Positions 11,640 to 22,809 of a DNA stretch of 64,000 nt are shown here, piece after piece. The position numbers were made by a program, and so were the translations under genes. Origin of the DNA: Melolontha melolontha (lineage: Eukaryota; Arthropoda; Insecta; Coleoptera; Scarabaeidae); the NCBI GenBank assembly GCA_935421215.2, contig OW285242.1, positions 121,683,996 to 121,747,995 on the forward strand, written 5' to 3'. The notes under the pieces were generated by a model that ran no database searches, had not been told where the DNA came from, and saw nothing but the letters and a program-made list of their open reading frames with translations. Each line of letters opens with the position of its first letter. Within the stretch, counting starts at the first letter, position 1.

Positions 11640-12219
11640 CTTCGCAGAAAACCGGTCATCACCCGAGTCACCATTTCACCATTGATTGTAGCCACTTCTT
11701 CCCTGACTGCCTCCTCAAGTTCTGTCAGTGTGCGTAGTTTATGATAGTATACCCGTGATTTCAGATACCTCCACAAAAAAATCGCAACTTCTCAAATCAG
11801 GTTGTCTCGGGGGTGATGGGACGTTCACAAAACGTGAAATTACCCTTTCTGGGAATATGCGTTGAACCACTTGCATAGAAATACGAGCAGTGTGAGCGGT
11901 GGCACCATTCTCTTGGAAAAAAGTATATTCCAACTTCAATTACAGTCTGCGCAGCTCGGGTCGCAAAAAGTGTTTACCACGTCGCTGCAACGTTCAGCAT
12001 TCACGGTAACAGGCGCCATTCTCGTCGTCGAAAAAATAGGGGCCAATGATTCCGAATGGAGCAGTTGCACACAATAACACGCTTTGAATATAGGGTGTTT
12101 TCGTGAACGTTACGGGGATTTTCAGAGGACCAGTACCGTAAATTTCGTTTATTGACAACCCCATTCAGATGGAAATGTGCCTCATCACTAGAGAATACAA
12201 TCCCGAGCATGTTTTTCAA
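11640..12219 (-). pseudogene. Mariner-like transposase catalytic fragment
   Basis: On the - strand, 12219 down encodes MLGIVFSSDEAHFHLNGVVN, the first-Asp block (usually FTDE-FxLxG). WPLFFRRR follows, then an upstream-frame segment TFFQENGATAHTARISMQVV (second block; the usual catalytic Asp before NG is Glu-Asn here) and PDLRSCDFF (third Asp block). Frameshifts separate the pieces, and the N-terminal DNA-binding domain is missing. Confidence 0.6.
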
Positions 12220-12229
12220 TCTCGGGATT

Positions 12230-14499
12230 ACGGGCTTTTTGAAGCGTAATCCCGGGATCCCGGGATTAGACTATGTGGTTTCTAATTAGGCTCAAATGAA
12301 AAAAACTTAAGTAATTTCTTAAAAATTATTTATTAATATTGTTGCACAACACAATAGACAATATACTAAAATAAGGAACAAAAAAGACAATACAAAAAAC
12401 TATTTAGAATTTCGAAAATATAATCGCAGAAATATCAAAGCATCCAATATTTAACTTCCAACCCTGGGGCAGGGCATCGCTTACATTTAGCACTATTCCC
12501 GTCTTTCACAACTAAAAAATAACTCCAGGCTGACGACGTATCACACTGTATTTTTTATGTTGAACAAAGTCTCCCGCCATTTAAAATAACTTTTTCAGAT
12601 AATTGACTTTTAAATTTAAAAGACGTAACCCTGCGTAACCTTGTCGCTGGTAGAATAATAAATGAAAAAAGTAAATCCTAATAAGCGTATTTATACTTTC
12701 GTACAGGGAATCCCCGACGGGGAATCACTCGCAACAATATTATGATATATCATATGAGGTGATCAGGTTACTTCCCTGTTGGCCCGTTGGGGAATTATTT
12801 TAACAGTATTGCATTGGAGTAAGCCGGGCGGGGAAGTCCCTTCTAAGTTACATATTATTTGGGCTGTACCTGTGTAGTTCTTTTATCGTACGGCGTACCT
12901 AAGGTTGATTTTTTGTCTTTATGTAATGAGTAGAGCAGACCAATTTCCGTGCGCGCCATGAGCGCCGGTATGGGAGTGTAATTCGTAATATATTAGAATA
13001 TGCGATAGAATAGGGACGCAACATGAGCTTGTTACCGATATAAGTATAGCTCTACTTCTATACTTATATCTTATGGTATATGGTTACATTTGGCTGACAT
13101 ACTTTGTAAAATTAGTATCGAAGTGTTAATAAATTAATATTACGAGAACTTTGTATATTTCAGACAAATTTATATTTATTTCAAAATTTACTTTTCATAT
13201 TTTTAATTTTCATTTTCATCATTTAAGTCATTTTCACGAAATTAAAAGGATAGTTAATTTATTTACATTCAAATTTTATATCGATACTAATTGAACACGC
13301 CCACATTTTGAATGATCACAAAAACCCGCGAACAGGTTATTTTTGTACTAGATATTACACATAACCTATCCATAACATTGGAAGGCTAGTCGTAACTATT
13401 TGTAAATTAATATTTTAATTTTGTTTTCCTGTTCGAATTAACATTTCATATACCTTTTAATTATTATTAACAGTAATAAAAGTAAAAATCAAGTCAATTT
13501 TCTTAATTTCTAATAAGGCTTTGGAAAGAAGTAATTGGTAGTTAGCGTCAGTAGAAAATTTTACAACGGTTGCCTTAAAAAAGTGACACTCCGTCTTTAA
13601 AATTCAACAAATTCTAAAACACTAATGATAAAATAATAGAACTACACAGAAAAGAAGTAATTAACATTGGCGCAATTTTAGAAATACTTTTGGCGACAAT
13701 AATACCCGATATCGGCAAATAATCGACAAAAGCATCTTTTGGCCGCCTAGCTACAACCGATTCCTACACCTTCGAACAAGCGTTCACAACCTGCATCGTA
13801 GAACCCGAAAACACCTTTTCTTGGTCCCGTACAACTGAACATTCTGAATAGCTGATACCATTCTTCATACCTGCACGCTCGCTGCAAGGCACAGGTTTAT
13901 TTAATTCAATTCTTTTCGAAAAAGTCTTATTAAGAACTATTTATTAACAAATCAAAATTTTATTAAATTCATCACTCCTTGATTTTACTTTGAAACATAT
14001 TTCAATCTAGCTTAAATTTGTGAAAAGAAAACTATTTATTAAGAATTGTAGTACTTACCATCACTGTGTTTGTTTATTTATTTATATTATAATATATTTT
14101 GCTGTGGCATTGCACTTGATACATAACCATAATTTCACACGTGCACATTATATTAATTCCTTGTTTTGCCGTTAGTCACGTAGCTTATTTAGTGTATACA
14201 GATAACTTGCATTCAATAAATATATTTTACTTATTATTTTAAAGAAGCTCTTTTATTTATCATTGCGTAGCTAGAGATAACTTTGTAATATTATTAAGCA
14301 ATTTTCTATACATTGTATAGGGGTAAACCAATCGACGATGATCCGAGAAAGAGTCAAATTTATTTAAAATATTATTCATGTTCTACCGAACTCTAGTCGT
14401 AACCTGAGATACTACATGCGAGTGGCTGATGATCTAACTTTACCAGTTTTAAAAATAAGGCTCAAAGTACATTCAAAGTACAATTCAATTACTTAATAT
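12230..14499. other. No gene recognised
   Basis: AT-rich. Small features only: repeated CCCGGGATTA-like strings at 12215-12265, GGGGAAT-rich patches at 12711-12840, and a short palindrome at about 13042-13075 (GATATAAGTATAG and its complement). Confidence 0.4.
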
Positions 14500-14673
14500 T
14501 AACGCTAAGAAATAAGTAATTAAACTTCTAGTTTCAAAAATTCTTTTATTGTAAATACCACTACAATATTGTTTCGCCATACAATGGCTTCATCAGGTGG
14601 ATGAATACATGTAGTGACTTACAATAAAAGAATTTTTGAAACTAGAAGTTTAATTACTTATTTCTTAGCGTTA
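14500..14673. repeat. 55-bp inverted repeat around a hammerhead-like core
   Basis: The arm starting TAACGCTAAGAAATAAGTAA at 14500 is perfectly inverted up to 14673. On the - strand these arms could form a long stem I around the core at 14558-14600. The sequence after 14671 (TTATAATGAAGTTTCAACAA) resembles that after the second core (TTATAATGGAATTTCATCAA at about 41325), so both belong to one repeat family. Confidence 0.75.
14558..14600 (-). ncRNA. Hammerhead-ribozyme-like core (type I layout)
   Basis: The - strand reads CCAC, CUGAUGA, one extra A, stem II GCCAU-UGU-AUGGC, GAAA, stem III CAA-UA-UUG, UA, GUGG. All invariant hammerhead core residues are present, and CCAC/GUGG closes stem I. The very short stem III fits the minimal hammerheads known in Penelope-like elements. 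The extra A between CUGAUGA and stem II departs from the canonical core. Cleavage would be after the UA. Activity is not shown. Confidence 0.55.
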
Positions 14674-14766
14674 TAATGAAGTTTCAACAAGTATCTCCTT
14701 CGTCAATTAACTACTTAATATTACTTAATATTCTCTTATTATTTTTATTCAGCATTCGCCTCTTTT

Positions 14767-14798
<32 letters not shown>

Positions 14799-14801
<3 letters not shown>

Positions 14802-16482
14802 AATGTTACGAGCGTTAATGTAATGAAAAAAAAAGTTAATTACTGTTATAACTGCCCCAAAACGTTGAGCTCTAAATGATATGTTACGAATATGTTGATA
14901 AATAAAATTGTTTCTACGTACGGTATAATAAAATGAATGAATGTCATAAAAAAAAGTCATGTAAAATTCAAATTGGGCTCATTCAATACTTATCTGTTTT
15001 ATTATCTTCGGCTAGCTTCTTTTTCTCTTCAGGGCTAAGGTAGGTTCACTTCCTTCCACTTTTACTTTATTTACGTAATTTATTAATTAGGAACGGAACA
15101 ATATCTCAAGTATATTAAAAAAAACAAAGTAAAATATTGACAATTAACTTTATTAGGGATAAAAGATTTTGCAAAGTTTGAGAAATTTATATTAATAATT
15201 TCGTGACACACAAGTAATATTAAGCGAGACACACTCGACGGTTGGTATTCGTACAGTATAATAATATGGTGTAAGACAGGTGCAATAATGTGTTGTCTTA
15301 GTAAAATAGTTTATAACAGTGACATGGCATCAAGTTTTACAAATACAAATAGTAGATGCCAATATTTAAATAAGTTGACTAAAGATTACAGTGGTAAAAT
15401 ATCGGTGAAAGTATATATAGTAAAGTATAAATATCGGTGAAAGTTTACATAAATAGTTAGTTATGGAATAACAAAGTAAAGTTCTAGAAATGTACATGCG
15501 CAAGAAAAAAATGGCGCGGGAAATTTTGTTAAAATTAGCAAAAACCTGGATCTTCGTATATACCCTCCGTTGCTTCCTGCGCCTGTGTTCTGGAGACGTC
15601 TTCACAACGGGAAACGGGAGAATGTTTCTGCTACGGTCCCTCGGGATCACTTGAAATTTGTTGAAATCTCCAAGTCCGACTGCGTCTTGAGCGAATGACC
15701 GATTTCGATCGTCAACGATGTTGGTCAAGCTACGGTGAGATTTTTATGGCGGTAAAAATCTTTAAAAATTCGTAAATCTCGGACTATTTGGTAGGCGGCT
15801 GTTAAATTTTGTCCACAGGTAGTTTGTAGGTAGGTGTAACGTTGTGTAATATTAAAAATCTCTTGCACTTAATAATTTCGCTTAATTATTTTAATTATTA
15901 CGGAGCACAAAAAACGTGACCTCTCACTGTGACGACTAATTACCGACGCTTGCTTTTTCACTTGTTTTTAATTGCATAACTTTCCGCTAAATCGCCCCAT
16001 TCTTTACTTGCATTAAATTTGTTAATATTATTAAATTAGACAATTTTACAGTATAAACCAGTTTAAAAAATTACAATTTGATTTATAAAATAATTTTGGT
16101 TGAATAACATATGTTTTATGTGTTTACAAACACTCCGTCAATCTAGGTTTATTCTCGGGTTATTGCACCGTTGAAATTGTGGGCGGGGCTTACTCGTTCA
16201 AATGCATTTGAAAATAAATACGTTACATTTGTTTGAATAAACACGCGTTAAATATGTATTTGAAAGAAAAATGAATATAAACATTATAATAAAAAAATTA
16301 GAAAAATAAGTTAATAATTTCTAGGTAAATTTGTCGTCAAAATAACGTATTTATTCTTTGAATCGATCTTTCCCCTTCTTAATATTAAAGTACAAAGTAG
16401 ATATAAACATTATGGTATAAATATTAAGGTTACATATATTCTTTGTTTCTTTCAGAGAAAGAATCCTTCTTGCAATGCCTCA
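14799..16482 (-). repeat. 3' LTR (1684 bp)
   Basis: Begins TGTAATGTTACGAGCG on the + strand and ends GCAATGCCTCA. It is collinear with 22810-24461, with an extra tandem segment of about 30 bp (ATATCGGTGAAAGT repeated) near 15400-15440. It carries an open frame of about 100 codons on the - strand (15366-15728) that is shared with the other LTR; no known function. Confidence 0.9.
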
Positions 16483-16493
16483 ATTTCCCCCTT
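16483..16493 (-). other. Polypurine tract
   Basis: On the - strand AAGGGGGAAAT lies immediately before the 3' LTR, the expected position of the plus-strand priming site. Confidence 0.75.
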
Positions 16494-16987
16494 GATTAAA
16501 AGATAGAAACTTATTGAGAGCTTTTAATCAACCGTATCTAGGAGTAAGACAGAAATATATAAATGCAGTATAGTGATCTGATGAAAATTTAATGAATGTG
16601 TGTGTTCACGTTAAAAATATTTCAAATTCTATAAGTAGTTCATTATATTATTCTAGTTAATAATTCCCTATTTAGTAATTGTCATTAAATGGTTAAAGTT
16701 AATTGTTTTATTTTGTTTGTTCGGGTTCTTTTGTTTGAAAACCCCTTTTTAATATTAAGTAGTTATTTTCTTCTTTCCTTTTTTATTTTATTTCTTATTT
16801 AATAATAATATGATTAATTTAATTAGCCTAGTCTAAATGTAAACTTGTGATTAATATAGATTATATAATATAGTACTGTAGTACTTGTTATTATTTTACG
16901 GACTATAACATGCTTGGCTGGTTTGTTCTGAAAGTTATTTCGGCTCGTTATGTATATTTATATAAAAAAATGCTTTATTATTTTTTT

Positions 16988-19900
16988 TTAAGTGTGGTAG
17001 TCTTGTAACATAGTTATGTGGTATCTACCTTTAATGTAATTTGTTTCGGGTTCAAAAAGTTCGTAGGTGTTGTTACCAATGATTCTCTTAATCGTATAGG
17101 GACCTTGGTAAGCTTTCAGTAGCTTTCCCATTATTTTGTTTTTTAAATCTGTTACTCTTAATCTCTTAACTATAACTTGGTCTCCTACATTGTAAGTTTT
17201 ATACTTTTTAATTGCCGTATTTCTCTTTTCCTCCCATTTTCGATTTCTTAGTGATAATCTTTCTCTGACTTCTTGTAAACGGTTACGTAAATTTATATGC
17301 TCAGAATCAGTCCATGGTCGTTGTGGTGGTTGTCCTGTGAATAAAGTTATTGGGCAGTGGTTATGCACTGTGCTAGGTGTATTGTTTATAGTAAATTCTA
17401 TCTGTGGTAACAGTCTGGCCCATTTTCTGTGATTTTCGTCCAGTAGTATACGTAAATATTTTATCGTTTCGCGTACATATCGCTCGGTAGGATTTCCTTG
17501 TGGGTAGCGGATTGATGTATAGACGGTGTGGATGTCGTGTGAATGTAAGAACTCCTTGTAGCGATCGTTAGTAAAATAGGTAGCGTTGTCCGAAAGTATT
17601 GTTTGTGGTTTTCCATACTGTGCGAAGTAGTCCACTAAAGCTTGTAAAACGGTGTTGGTATCGCATTTCTGCGTAGGTATGAGTTTGATGAACTTAGAAA
17701 ATATATCACATATTACCAAAATGTGGCGATAACCTTTAGTGCTAGGAATAAGGTTTGATAGAAAATCAATTGATATTAACTCTAGTCTATCATATGCAGT
17801 TATATTGTGGCTTATGTTGGTGTTAGTGAAAGTTTTATCTTTGGTTATTTCGCAGAGTCGACATTGTTTTACCACGCTGTTTATTATTCGTTCGTCATTT
17901 ATACAGTAGAAAGCTTCTCTGTAGAGTAACCAGCATTTTCGTGCACCTATGTGTGTGTATCTTCGGTGTATATATTCTGTTATTTCTCTGGTGTGTTGTT
18001 CGTTTGTGACGTATACAGTAGTTCTTCCTATTTGTTTTACTATGAATCGGTCCCTGATTGATATACCTTTATATTCACCTACAGTTCTTAAATGTTGTCT
18101 TATTTCATCGAAGTCTGGGCTTGATTGTATTTGTAAGATTTTTGTTTTCGAGAAAATGCCTCTCCTTTGTAGATTTATTAAGTTGATGCAAATATTCTGC
18201 CTCTTTACGTCCCCCTCCTGTCTCGTGAGTGCATCGGCCGTTACCATTTCTTTTCCAGGTTTATATTTTATTGTAAACTCGTACTGTTGTATTAACAAAG
18301 TCCAACGATAAATGCGACTGTTATTAAGTTTGCAGCTCATGATGTTGACTAAAGCTTTGTGATCCGTTTCTAAAACGAATGACTTTCCTATCAAATAATA
18401 TCTGAGTTTCGTTAACGCAAATACGATAGCAAGCATTTCCTTCTCGGAAATCGTGTATCGAGTCTCGCATGTTTTCAACGTGCGTGATATAAAATAAATA
18501 GGGATTTCTTGATCGTCTTTCATTTGTACTAGCTCTGCTGCAATTGTCTTGTGTGAAGCATCTGTTCGCACAACAAACGGTAGAGTAAAGTCTGGGTGGT
18601 GTAAACGGAGATTTTCTACAAAGTTCTCTTTTAAAGTTGTGAAGCATAATTCGCATTCAGCCGTCCAGTTCCATTTCTTCCCCTTCTTGATTAGTTCCAA
18701 CAAGGGTAATGTTTTCTCGCTATAGTTTGAGACAAATTTCCTATAATAGTTTAACACTCCTAAAAAACTTCTTAACGTTTTTAAATTCTTCGGTCTCGCA
18801 TACTCCTGAATGATATCTAACCGTGTCGGGTCTAATAAAATGTTGTTCTGATTAATCACATATCCTAGATAGTTAATCTCATGTCTAAAGAATTGACATT
18901 TCGCTAAGTTAAGTTTCATACCATGAGTTTTTAAGGTGTTCAGAATAATGTTAATATGTTGTAGGTGTTGCACCACAGTTTCGGAAAATATAATAATGTC
19001 GTCTAGGTAATGTAAAGCGAATTCATCATATCGGTCTAGTATACGATGCAGAAAACGTATCAGAGCGGCTGGTGATGTCTTTAAACCAAATGGACATACT
19101 CTAAACTGATATACTATTCCATTCACTAAGAAACCACAGTATTTTCTGGATTCTGGTTCTAAGTTTATTAACCAAAAAGCATTCTTTAAGTCTAATTTAC
19201 TATAAATTTGTTTACTTCCGCATTTCGTTAATAAGATGTCTATGTTTTGCGGCATTTCGAATTCTGGCTTAATTCGTTTGTTCAGAGCTCTCGCGTCTAA
19301 GCATATTCTTAACGATAGGTCCTTCTTTTGAACTATTACAATGGGATTAATAAAGTATGTGTTCGATCTCTCTATAATTCCGGATTGTTCTAATCTCTCT
19401 AATTCTAAACTAACTTTCTGTTGATAGTGGTACGGAATAGGGTAATTCTTACTTATTAATGGGCAGTCATTGTCAATATTAATTGGATGTTCATATCCTT
19501 TTGCGAAAACAATATCGTTATTAATTAAAGTGATGTTTTCGTTTAAAATGTTAATTAATTGCGGTACGACGTTTGAATATGGTATTTCCTGTTTATCAAT
19601 TATATTCGTTATATCATTCTTATCATTTATACTGTCAGTTGTCTGTAAATCCTCCTTAATCTTTACTTCCTCTTCGCCCTCGTAACTATCTCGCGTTCCT
19701 AACAAATCTGGCCTATTTCTCACTCTTATATATTCATTATTTATAATATTATCATTTCCAACTCTATCAATAAACCTTTCTTCAGCTCTCCTATAGTACG
19801 GTACATTATATTCTAATAAATTATTTATTACAACTGCTAAAACTTCTTTCTTATAAGTATTATATTCTTGCACTTCCTCTACGGACAAATGTTTATTAAA

Positions 19901-20350
19901 TATTAAATTGTTCTTTCCAATTGATAAAATACCCTTCTCAAAATTCAATATCATTTTCAACCTGTTGATATTATCTATACCCAATATACAGTCATATTGT
20001 AACTTCTTTATTACGTAACAGTGAATTAAATAACCGATTTCGTTTATTCTTATTTCGGTATTGAGTTGCTTTGTGACAGTACCCATCTTCTTTCCATTTG
20101 CAGTAACTATGTCGGTACCCTTGGTTTGAACAACGTGTTGTTCGTATCCCTTTATTTGTTTTGCGAGATCCTCTCTAACTAATGTAATCTCGGCTCCGGT
20201 GTCGATTAAACAATTTAATTTTATGTTGCTGAATTGTAAAATAATAATGGGTAGAGAATGTACTTCATTTACGGCGTCCCCTGCGTCTTCTATGTTTAAG
20301 AATTCCTCTGGCGATTGGTAGAATTTTATATTTTGTAACTTCCCGAGCAT
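16988..20350 (-). CDS. pol: Ty3/Gypsy pol: protease, RT, RNase H, integrase
   Basis: 1120 residues from the first Met, with all enzymes complete. Aspartic protease: LIDTGAEITLV, Asp50. Reverse transcriptase: RICLDARALNKRI at about 348, SKLDLKNAFW (Asp387), VCPFGLKTSPAAL and HYLDDIIIFSE (Asp450, Asp451). RNase H: RTDASHKTIAAE (Asp597), ISEKEML and ETDHKAL (Asp663). Integrase: zinc-binding His796, His800, Cys830, Cys833; catalytic Asp862, Asp921, Glu956; and a GPY-type C-terminal module (KAYQGPYTIKRI near 1080). No chromodomain is seen. The frame is open upstream of this Met back into gag, in the -1 frame, so the protein is probably made as a gag-pol fusion by frameshifting. It could be active: no internal stops, and domain order is typical. 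Confidence 0.92.
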   Translation of the reverse strand: MLGKLQNIKFYQSPEEFLNIEDAGDAVNEVHSLPIIILQFSNIKLNCLIDTGAEITLVREDLAKQIKGYEQHVVQTKGTDIVTANGKKMGTVTKQLNTEIRINEIGYLIHCYVIKKLQYDCILGIDNINRLKMILNFEKGILSIGKNNLIFNKHLSVEEVQEYNTYKKEVLAVVINNLLEYNVPYYRRAEERFIDRVGNDNIINNEYIRVRNRPDLLGTRDSYEGEEEVKIKEDLQTTDSINDKNDITNIIDKQEIPYSNVVPQLINILNENITLINNDIVFAKGYEHPINIDNDCPLISKNYPIPYHYQQKVSLELERLEQSGIIERSNTYFINPIVIVQKKDLSLRICLDARALNKRIKPEFEMPQNIDILLTKCGSKQIYSKLDLKNAFWLINLEPESRKYCGFLVNGIVYQFRVCPFGLKTSPAALIRFLHRILDRYDEFALHYLDDIIIFSETVVQHLQHINIILNTLKTHGMKLNLAKCQFFRHEINYLGYVINQNNILLDPTRLDIIQEYARPKNLKTLRSFLGVLNYYRKFVSNYSEKTLPLLELIKKGKKWNWTAECELCFTTLKENFVENLRLHHPDFTLPFVVRTDASHKTIAAELVQMKDDQEIPIYFISRTLKTCETRYTISEKEMLAIVFALTKLRYYLIGKSFVLETDHKALVNIMSCKLNNSRIYRWTLLIQQYEFTIKYKPGKEMVTADALTRQEGDVKRQNICINLINLQRRGIFSKTKILQIQSSPDFDEIRQHLRTVGEYKGISIRDRFIVKQIGRTTVYVTNEQHTREITEYIHRRYTHIGARKCWLLYREAFYCINDERIINSVVKQCRLCEITKDKTFTNTNISHNITAYDRLELISIDFLSNLIPSTKGYRHILVICDIFSKFIKLIPTQKCDTNTVLQALVDYFAQYGKPQTILSDNATYFTNDRYKEFLHSHDIHTVYTSIRYPQGNPTERYVRETIKYLRILLDENHRKWARLLPQIEFTINNTPSTVHNHCPITLFTGQPPQRPWTDSEHINLRNRLQEVRERLSLRNRKWEEKRNTAIKKYKTYNVGDQVIVKRLRVTDLKNKIMGKLLKAYQGPYTIKRIIGNNTYELFEPETNYIKGRYHITMLQDYHT

Positions 20351-20370
20351 GTTATAGCCGTTATCATTAT

Positions 20371-22305
20371 TTAGTTTTGTTGGTTTGACGGTCCGGGTGT
20401 TGGGTTCTGATACGGATCGTCTTGTAAAATTGGAGTTTTTTTTTGTAGCCCCTCTATGTTCGTTCTGTCAGGTGATAGCGATCGATGTCGCCGGTAAGTA
20501 TTATTACCTGGACCTCTTCCTCTACTTGCGTAGTGATTTATTCCGCGTTTCGATTGGTGCGTTGGTGCGCGCTGCGTGTTATAAGTATCATTATTGTTGG
20601 GTCTGTTATTGTTATAGTTATTATTTGCCGAGTTATTCTGATAATTGTTCGGATAAGGTCGGTTATACGCATGTTGTGTATTCGGTCGATTCTGATTGTT
20701 ATAATTATTATGAGGATGATTGTTGTAGTTGTTATTATTTTGGTTGTATGGTCGAGAGGTTGCTGGTTGATAACGATTGTTTGGAGCATAATTATTGGTA
20801 TTGTTATTGTTAGAGTAGTTGTTAAAGCGTGGTATGGGGTTGGGAATGTAGTTCGGTGCTTGTGGGTTCCTAGTGTTGTTCGTCCGATTATTAGGCTGCT
20901 GTTGTTGGTTGGTTTCAGCGAAATCGTCCAGTCTTCGGAGTATTTCGATTAGGGAGTCCATGTCAGTGACCTTCTGACAGATAATCGCCTGAGTATCCGT
21001 GAAAATAAAATGGTTTAACAATAGGCGCGCGATCATTGATTCACTCATGTCGCTGATGTGCTTGCACTGGTTGTATACGCGAGATGCATACATCTCCCTC
21101 GTCACTTGTCCCAATCTAAATTTCCCTGTTAACAGACGAACTTTGGCCCTGTTCTGCTGGTTTTCGTCCCAGTAGTTCTTCGTAAATAACACAACAAATT
21201 GATCTAAAGTATGGCAATGTTCCTCTATCCTTTGAAACCATTCTTGTGCGCTATTCCGCAATGTTGCTCGCACTACTTCGATCCGGTGTTTCTCGTCCAT
21301 CACGTCCTCTAAATACCGTAGTATCCCATTTAAATACGCCATGGGGTGTACTCGAGTCATGTCTCCGTCAAAATGTTGTAAGTTTTCGATTTTTATTATC
21401 GAATTACCTGTATTTATGTTATGTATAGGTGCTGTGTAAGTTCTAAGTTTATTTTCTAGTTGGTTTAAGTTGTGCTGCGTTTCATTATAATTTTCGGTTT
21501 GTACCGTTTTCATATTATCTAGATTTAAATTCACCGCCTGTATTTCTTGAGTATGTATTTCTTTATTTTCATGAATTTGTGTATTAAACTCGCGTCTTAA
21601 TTGTTGGGTCTGTTCCTCATTGATTTGATTATATGTTGTTAATTTTGTATCCAATGTACAGTTATTTTCGAGTATTATTTGATTTAAATCTTTGTGAAGT
21701 TCCTTGTTCGCTGCACTAATTTTCGATTCTGTTATTTCGTAAATTTGTGTGGTTGAAGCTTCTAGTTGTTGTGCCCACTGTAAATTTTGTGATTTAACGG
21801 TCTCATCTAGTTTTAGGAGATACTTCAATTCATTTTGTTCCATGGCCTTTTGTGTTGCGGTGATTTCTGCAATTTGTACGTCGATGTCCCCCTTAAATGT
21901 ATTAAGTTTCATTTCTATGTTTGCGTTGTTTAATTCTATCTTTTCATTTATGTTAATTAGGTTAACTTCTAATCTCGTCGTAAGTTCGTTATTTAAGTTA
22001 TTTAAATCTTGTTTTAGTTCGCGATTATTAGTATCTAGTTTGTTGTTAGTGTTATCTAATTTATTGTTAAGGTCTTTATTGGCAGTGTTCATGTCTTGAT
22101 TATTAGTATCTAATTTGTTATTTATATCTTGTTTTATTTCTTGCATTTGTGCCATTAACATGTTGAACATGTCCATGAATTTACTGTCAGGCGAAACACT
22201 GGTCTCTCCTGAAACGGACGTTTGCGGTACTGTAATGTCCCCCTGGTCACTCCTGTCTTCTTCCACTGCGTCTTTCGGGGTCTTAGCTCTGTGTCTTGTA
22301 TCCAT
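20371..22305 (-). CDS. gag: Ty3/Gypsy gag
   Basis: 644 residues. About 45-290 is a long Asn- and Leu-rich coiled coil with repeated NNKLDTNN/DLNNKL-like units. About 305-465 is a capsid-like domain (FDGDMTRVHPMAYLNG, AQEWFQRIEEH, FTKNYWDENQQNRAK), the type found in Ty3-like gag. About 467-580 is very Asn/Tyr/Pro-rich, and about 585-625 is an Arg/Gly/Ser-rich basic tail (ASRGRGPGN, YRRHRSLSPDR). There is no CCHC zinc knuckle, so RNA binding probably relies on the basic tail. The start is the first Met, 505 bp inside the 5' LTR. The stop overlaps the open -1 pol frame. Confidence 0.88.
   Translation of the reverse strand: MDTRHRAKTPKDAVEEDRSDQGDITVPQTSVSGETSVSPDSKFMDMFNMLMAQMQEIKQDINNKLDTNNQDMNTANKDLNNKLDNTNNKLDTNNRELKQDLNNLNNELTTRLEVNLININEKIELNNANIEMKLNTFKGDIDVQIAEITATQKAMEQNELKYLLKLDETVKSQNLQWAQQLEASTTQIYEITESKISAANKELHKDLNQIILENNCTLDTKLTTYNQINEEQTQQLRREFNTQIHENKEIHTQEIQAVNLNLDNMKTVQTENYNETQHNLNQLENKLRTYTAPIHNINTGNSIIKIENLQHFDGDMTRVHPMAYLNGILRYLEDVMDEKHRIEVVRATLRNSAQEWFQRIEEHCHTLDQFVVLFTKNYWDENQQNRAKVRLLTGKFRLGQVTREMYASRVYNQCKHISDMSESMIARLLLNHFIFTDTQAIICQKVTDMDSLIEILRRLDDFAETNQQQQPNNRTNNTRNPQAPNYIPNPIPRFNNYSNNNNTNNYAPNNRYQPATSRPYNQNNNNYNNHPHNNYNNQNRPNTQHAYNRPYPNNYQNNSANNNYNNNRPNNNDTYNTQRAPTHQSKRGINHYASRGRGPGNNTYRRHRSLSPDRTNIEGLQKKTPILQDDPYQNPTPGPSNQQN
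20436..20444 (-). promoter_or_regulatory. A9 slippery site for -1 frameshifting
   Basis: Nine A residues near the end of gag are read CAA AAA AAA ACT in the gag frame, giving an A-AAA-AAA heptamer in the correct phase. The pol frame is open from before this point through to its first Met at 20350. About 65 bases remain before the gag stop. A downstream structure was not assessed. Confidence 0.6.
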
Positions 22306-22789
22306 TTTAGAGTATATTTAATTAGTTTGTAAATTATATTAATATTTGTACAGGTAGTGGTAATTATATTGTAAATATGTTGGTTGTAAAATGTTGTTGT
22401 TTATAGTGTTGTTAGATTTAATTTACACACTTAAATGCAATGACAAATAGCAAAAATATATGTATATAAAAGAAATATGAATCTGCACTTTAATATTTCC
22501 CTGTAACAACCTTTGAATATCTTACCGATGGTCTCGAATACAGCAATCCCCTGAAATGCAAAACCGTGCTCTCTCTCTGAAGTTCCACAAAGACAAAATA
22601 ACAAATACATAAACAAATAGTACAATATGGTAAATGCGAATACAACGGTTCTCCTTGTTTTTATTTTTAATTTTTATTAATTTATTGATTCTTTGTGCCA
22701 CGAAACTTTGTTACTTGAGAAAGTGTTCCTTCTTAATATATTTAACAATAGAGTGACTGTTTTATTGAAGTGTGGAGTAGAAGTACGCC

Positions 22790-22807
22790 CCAAACGTTAG
22801 GGTGCCA
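22790..22807 (-). other. Probable tRNA primer-binding site
   Basis: On the - strand, TGGCACCCTAACG starts two bases after the 5' LTR. TGG at the start matches a tRNA CCA end. The rest resembles the lysine-tRNA site of insect gypsy-type elements, with mismatches; the tRNA identity is uncertain. Confidence 0.5.
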
Positions 22808-22809
22808 AA

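Noticed and set aside
15366..15728. Open frame of about 100-120 codons inside both LTRs
   Set aside because: No recognised motif, and the two LTRs are copies of one another, so agreement between them is not independent evidence. Kept only as a note.
16494..16987. Possible envelope gene between pol and the 3' LTR
   Set aside because: No open frame of useful length, signal peptide or membrane segment was seen; treated as untranslated.
20385..20952. Open frames of 140-155 codons on the + strand opposite gag
   Set aside because: Shadow frames caused by the Asn/Tyr-rich codons of gag (AAT/TAT read as ATT/ATA on the other strand).
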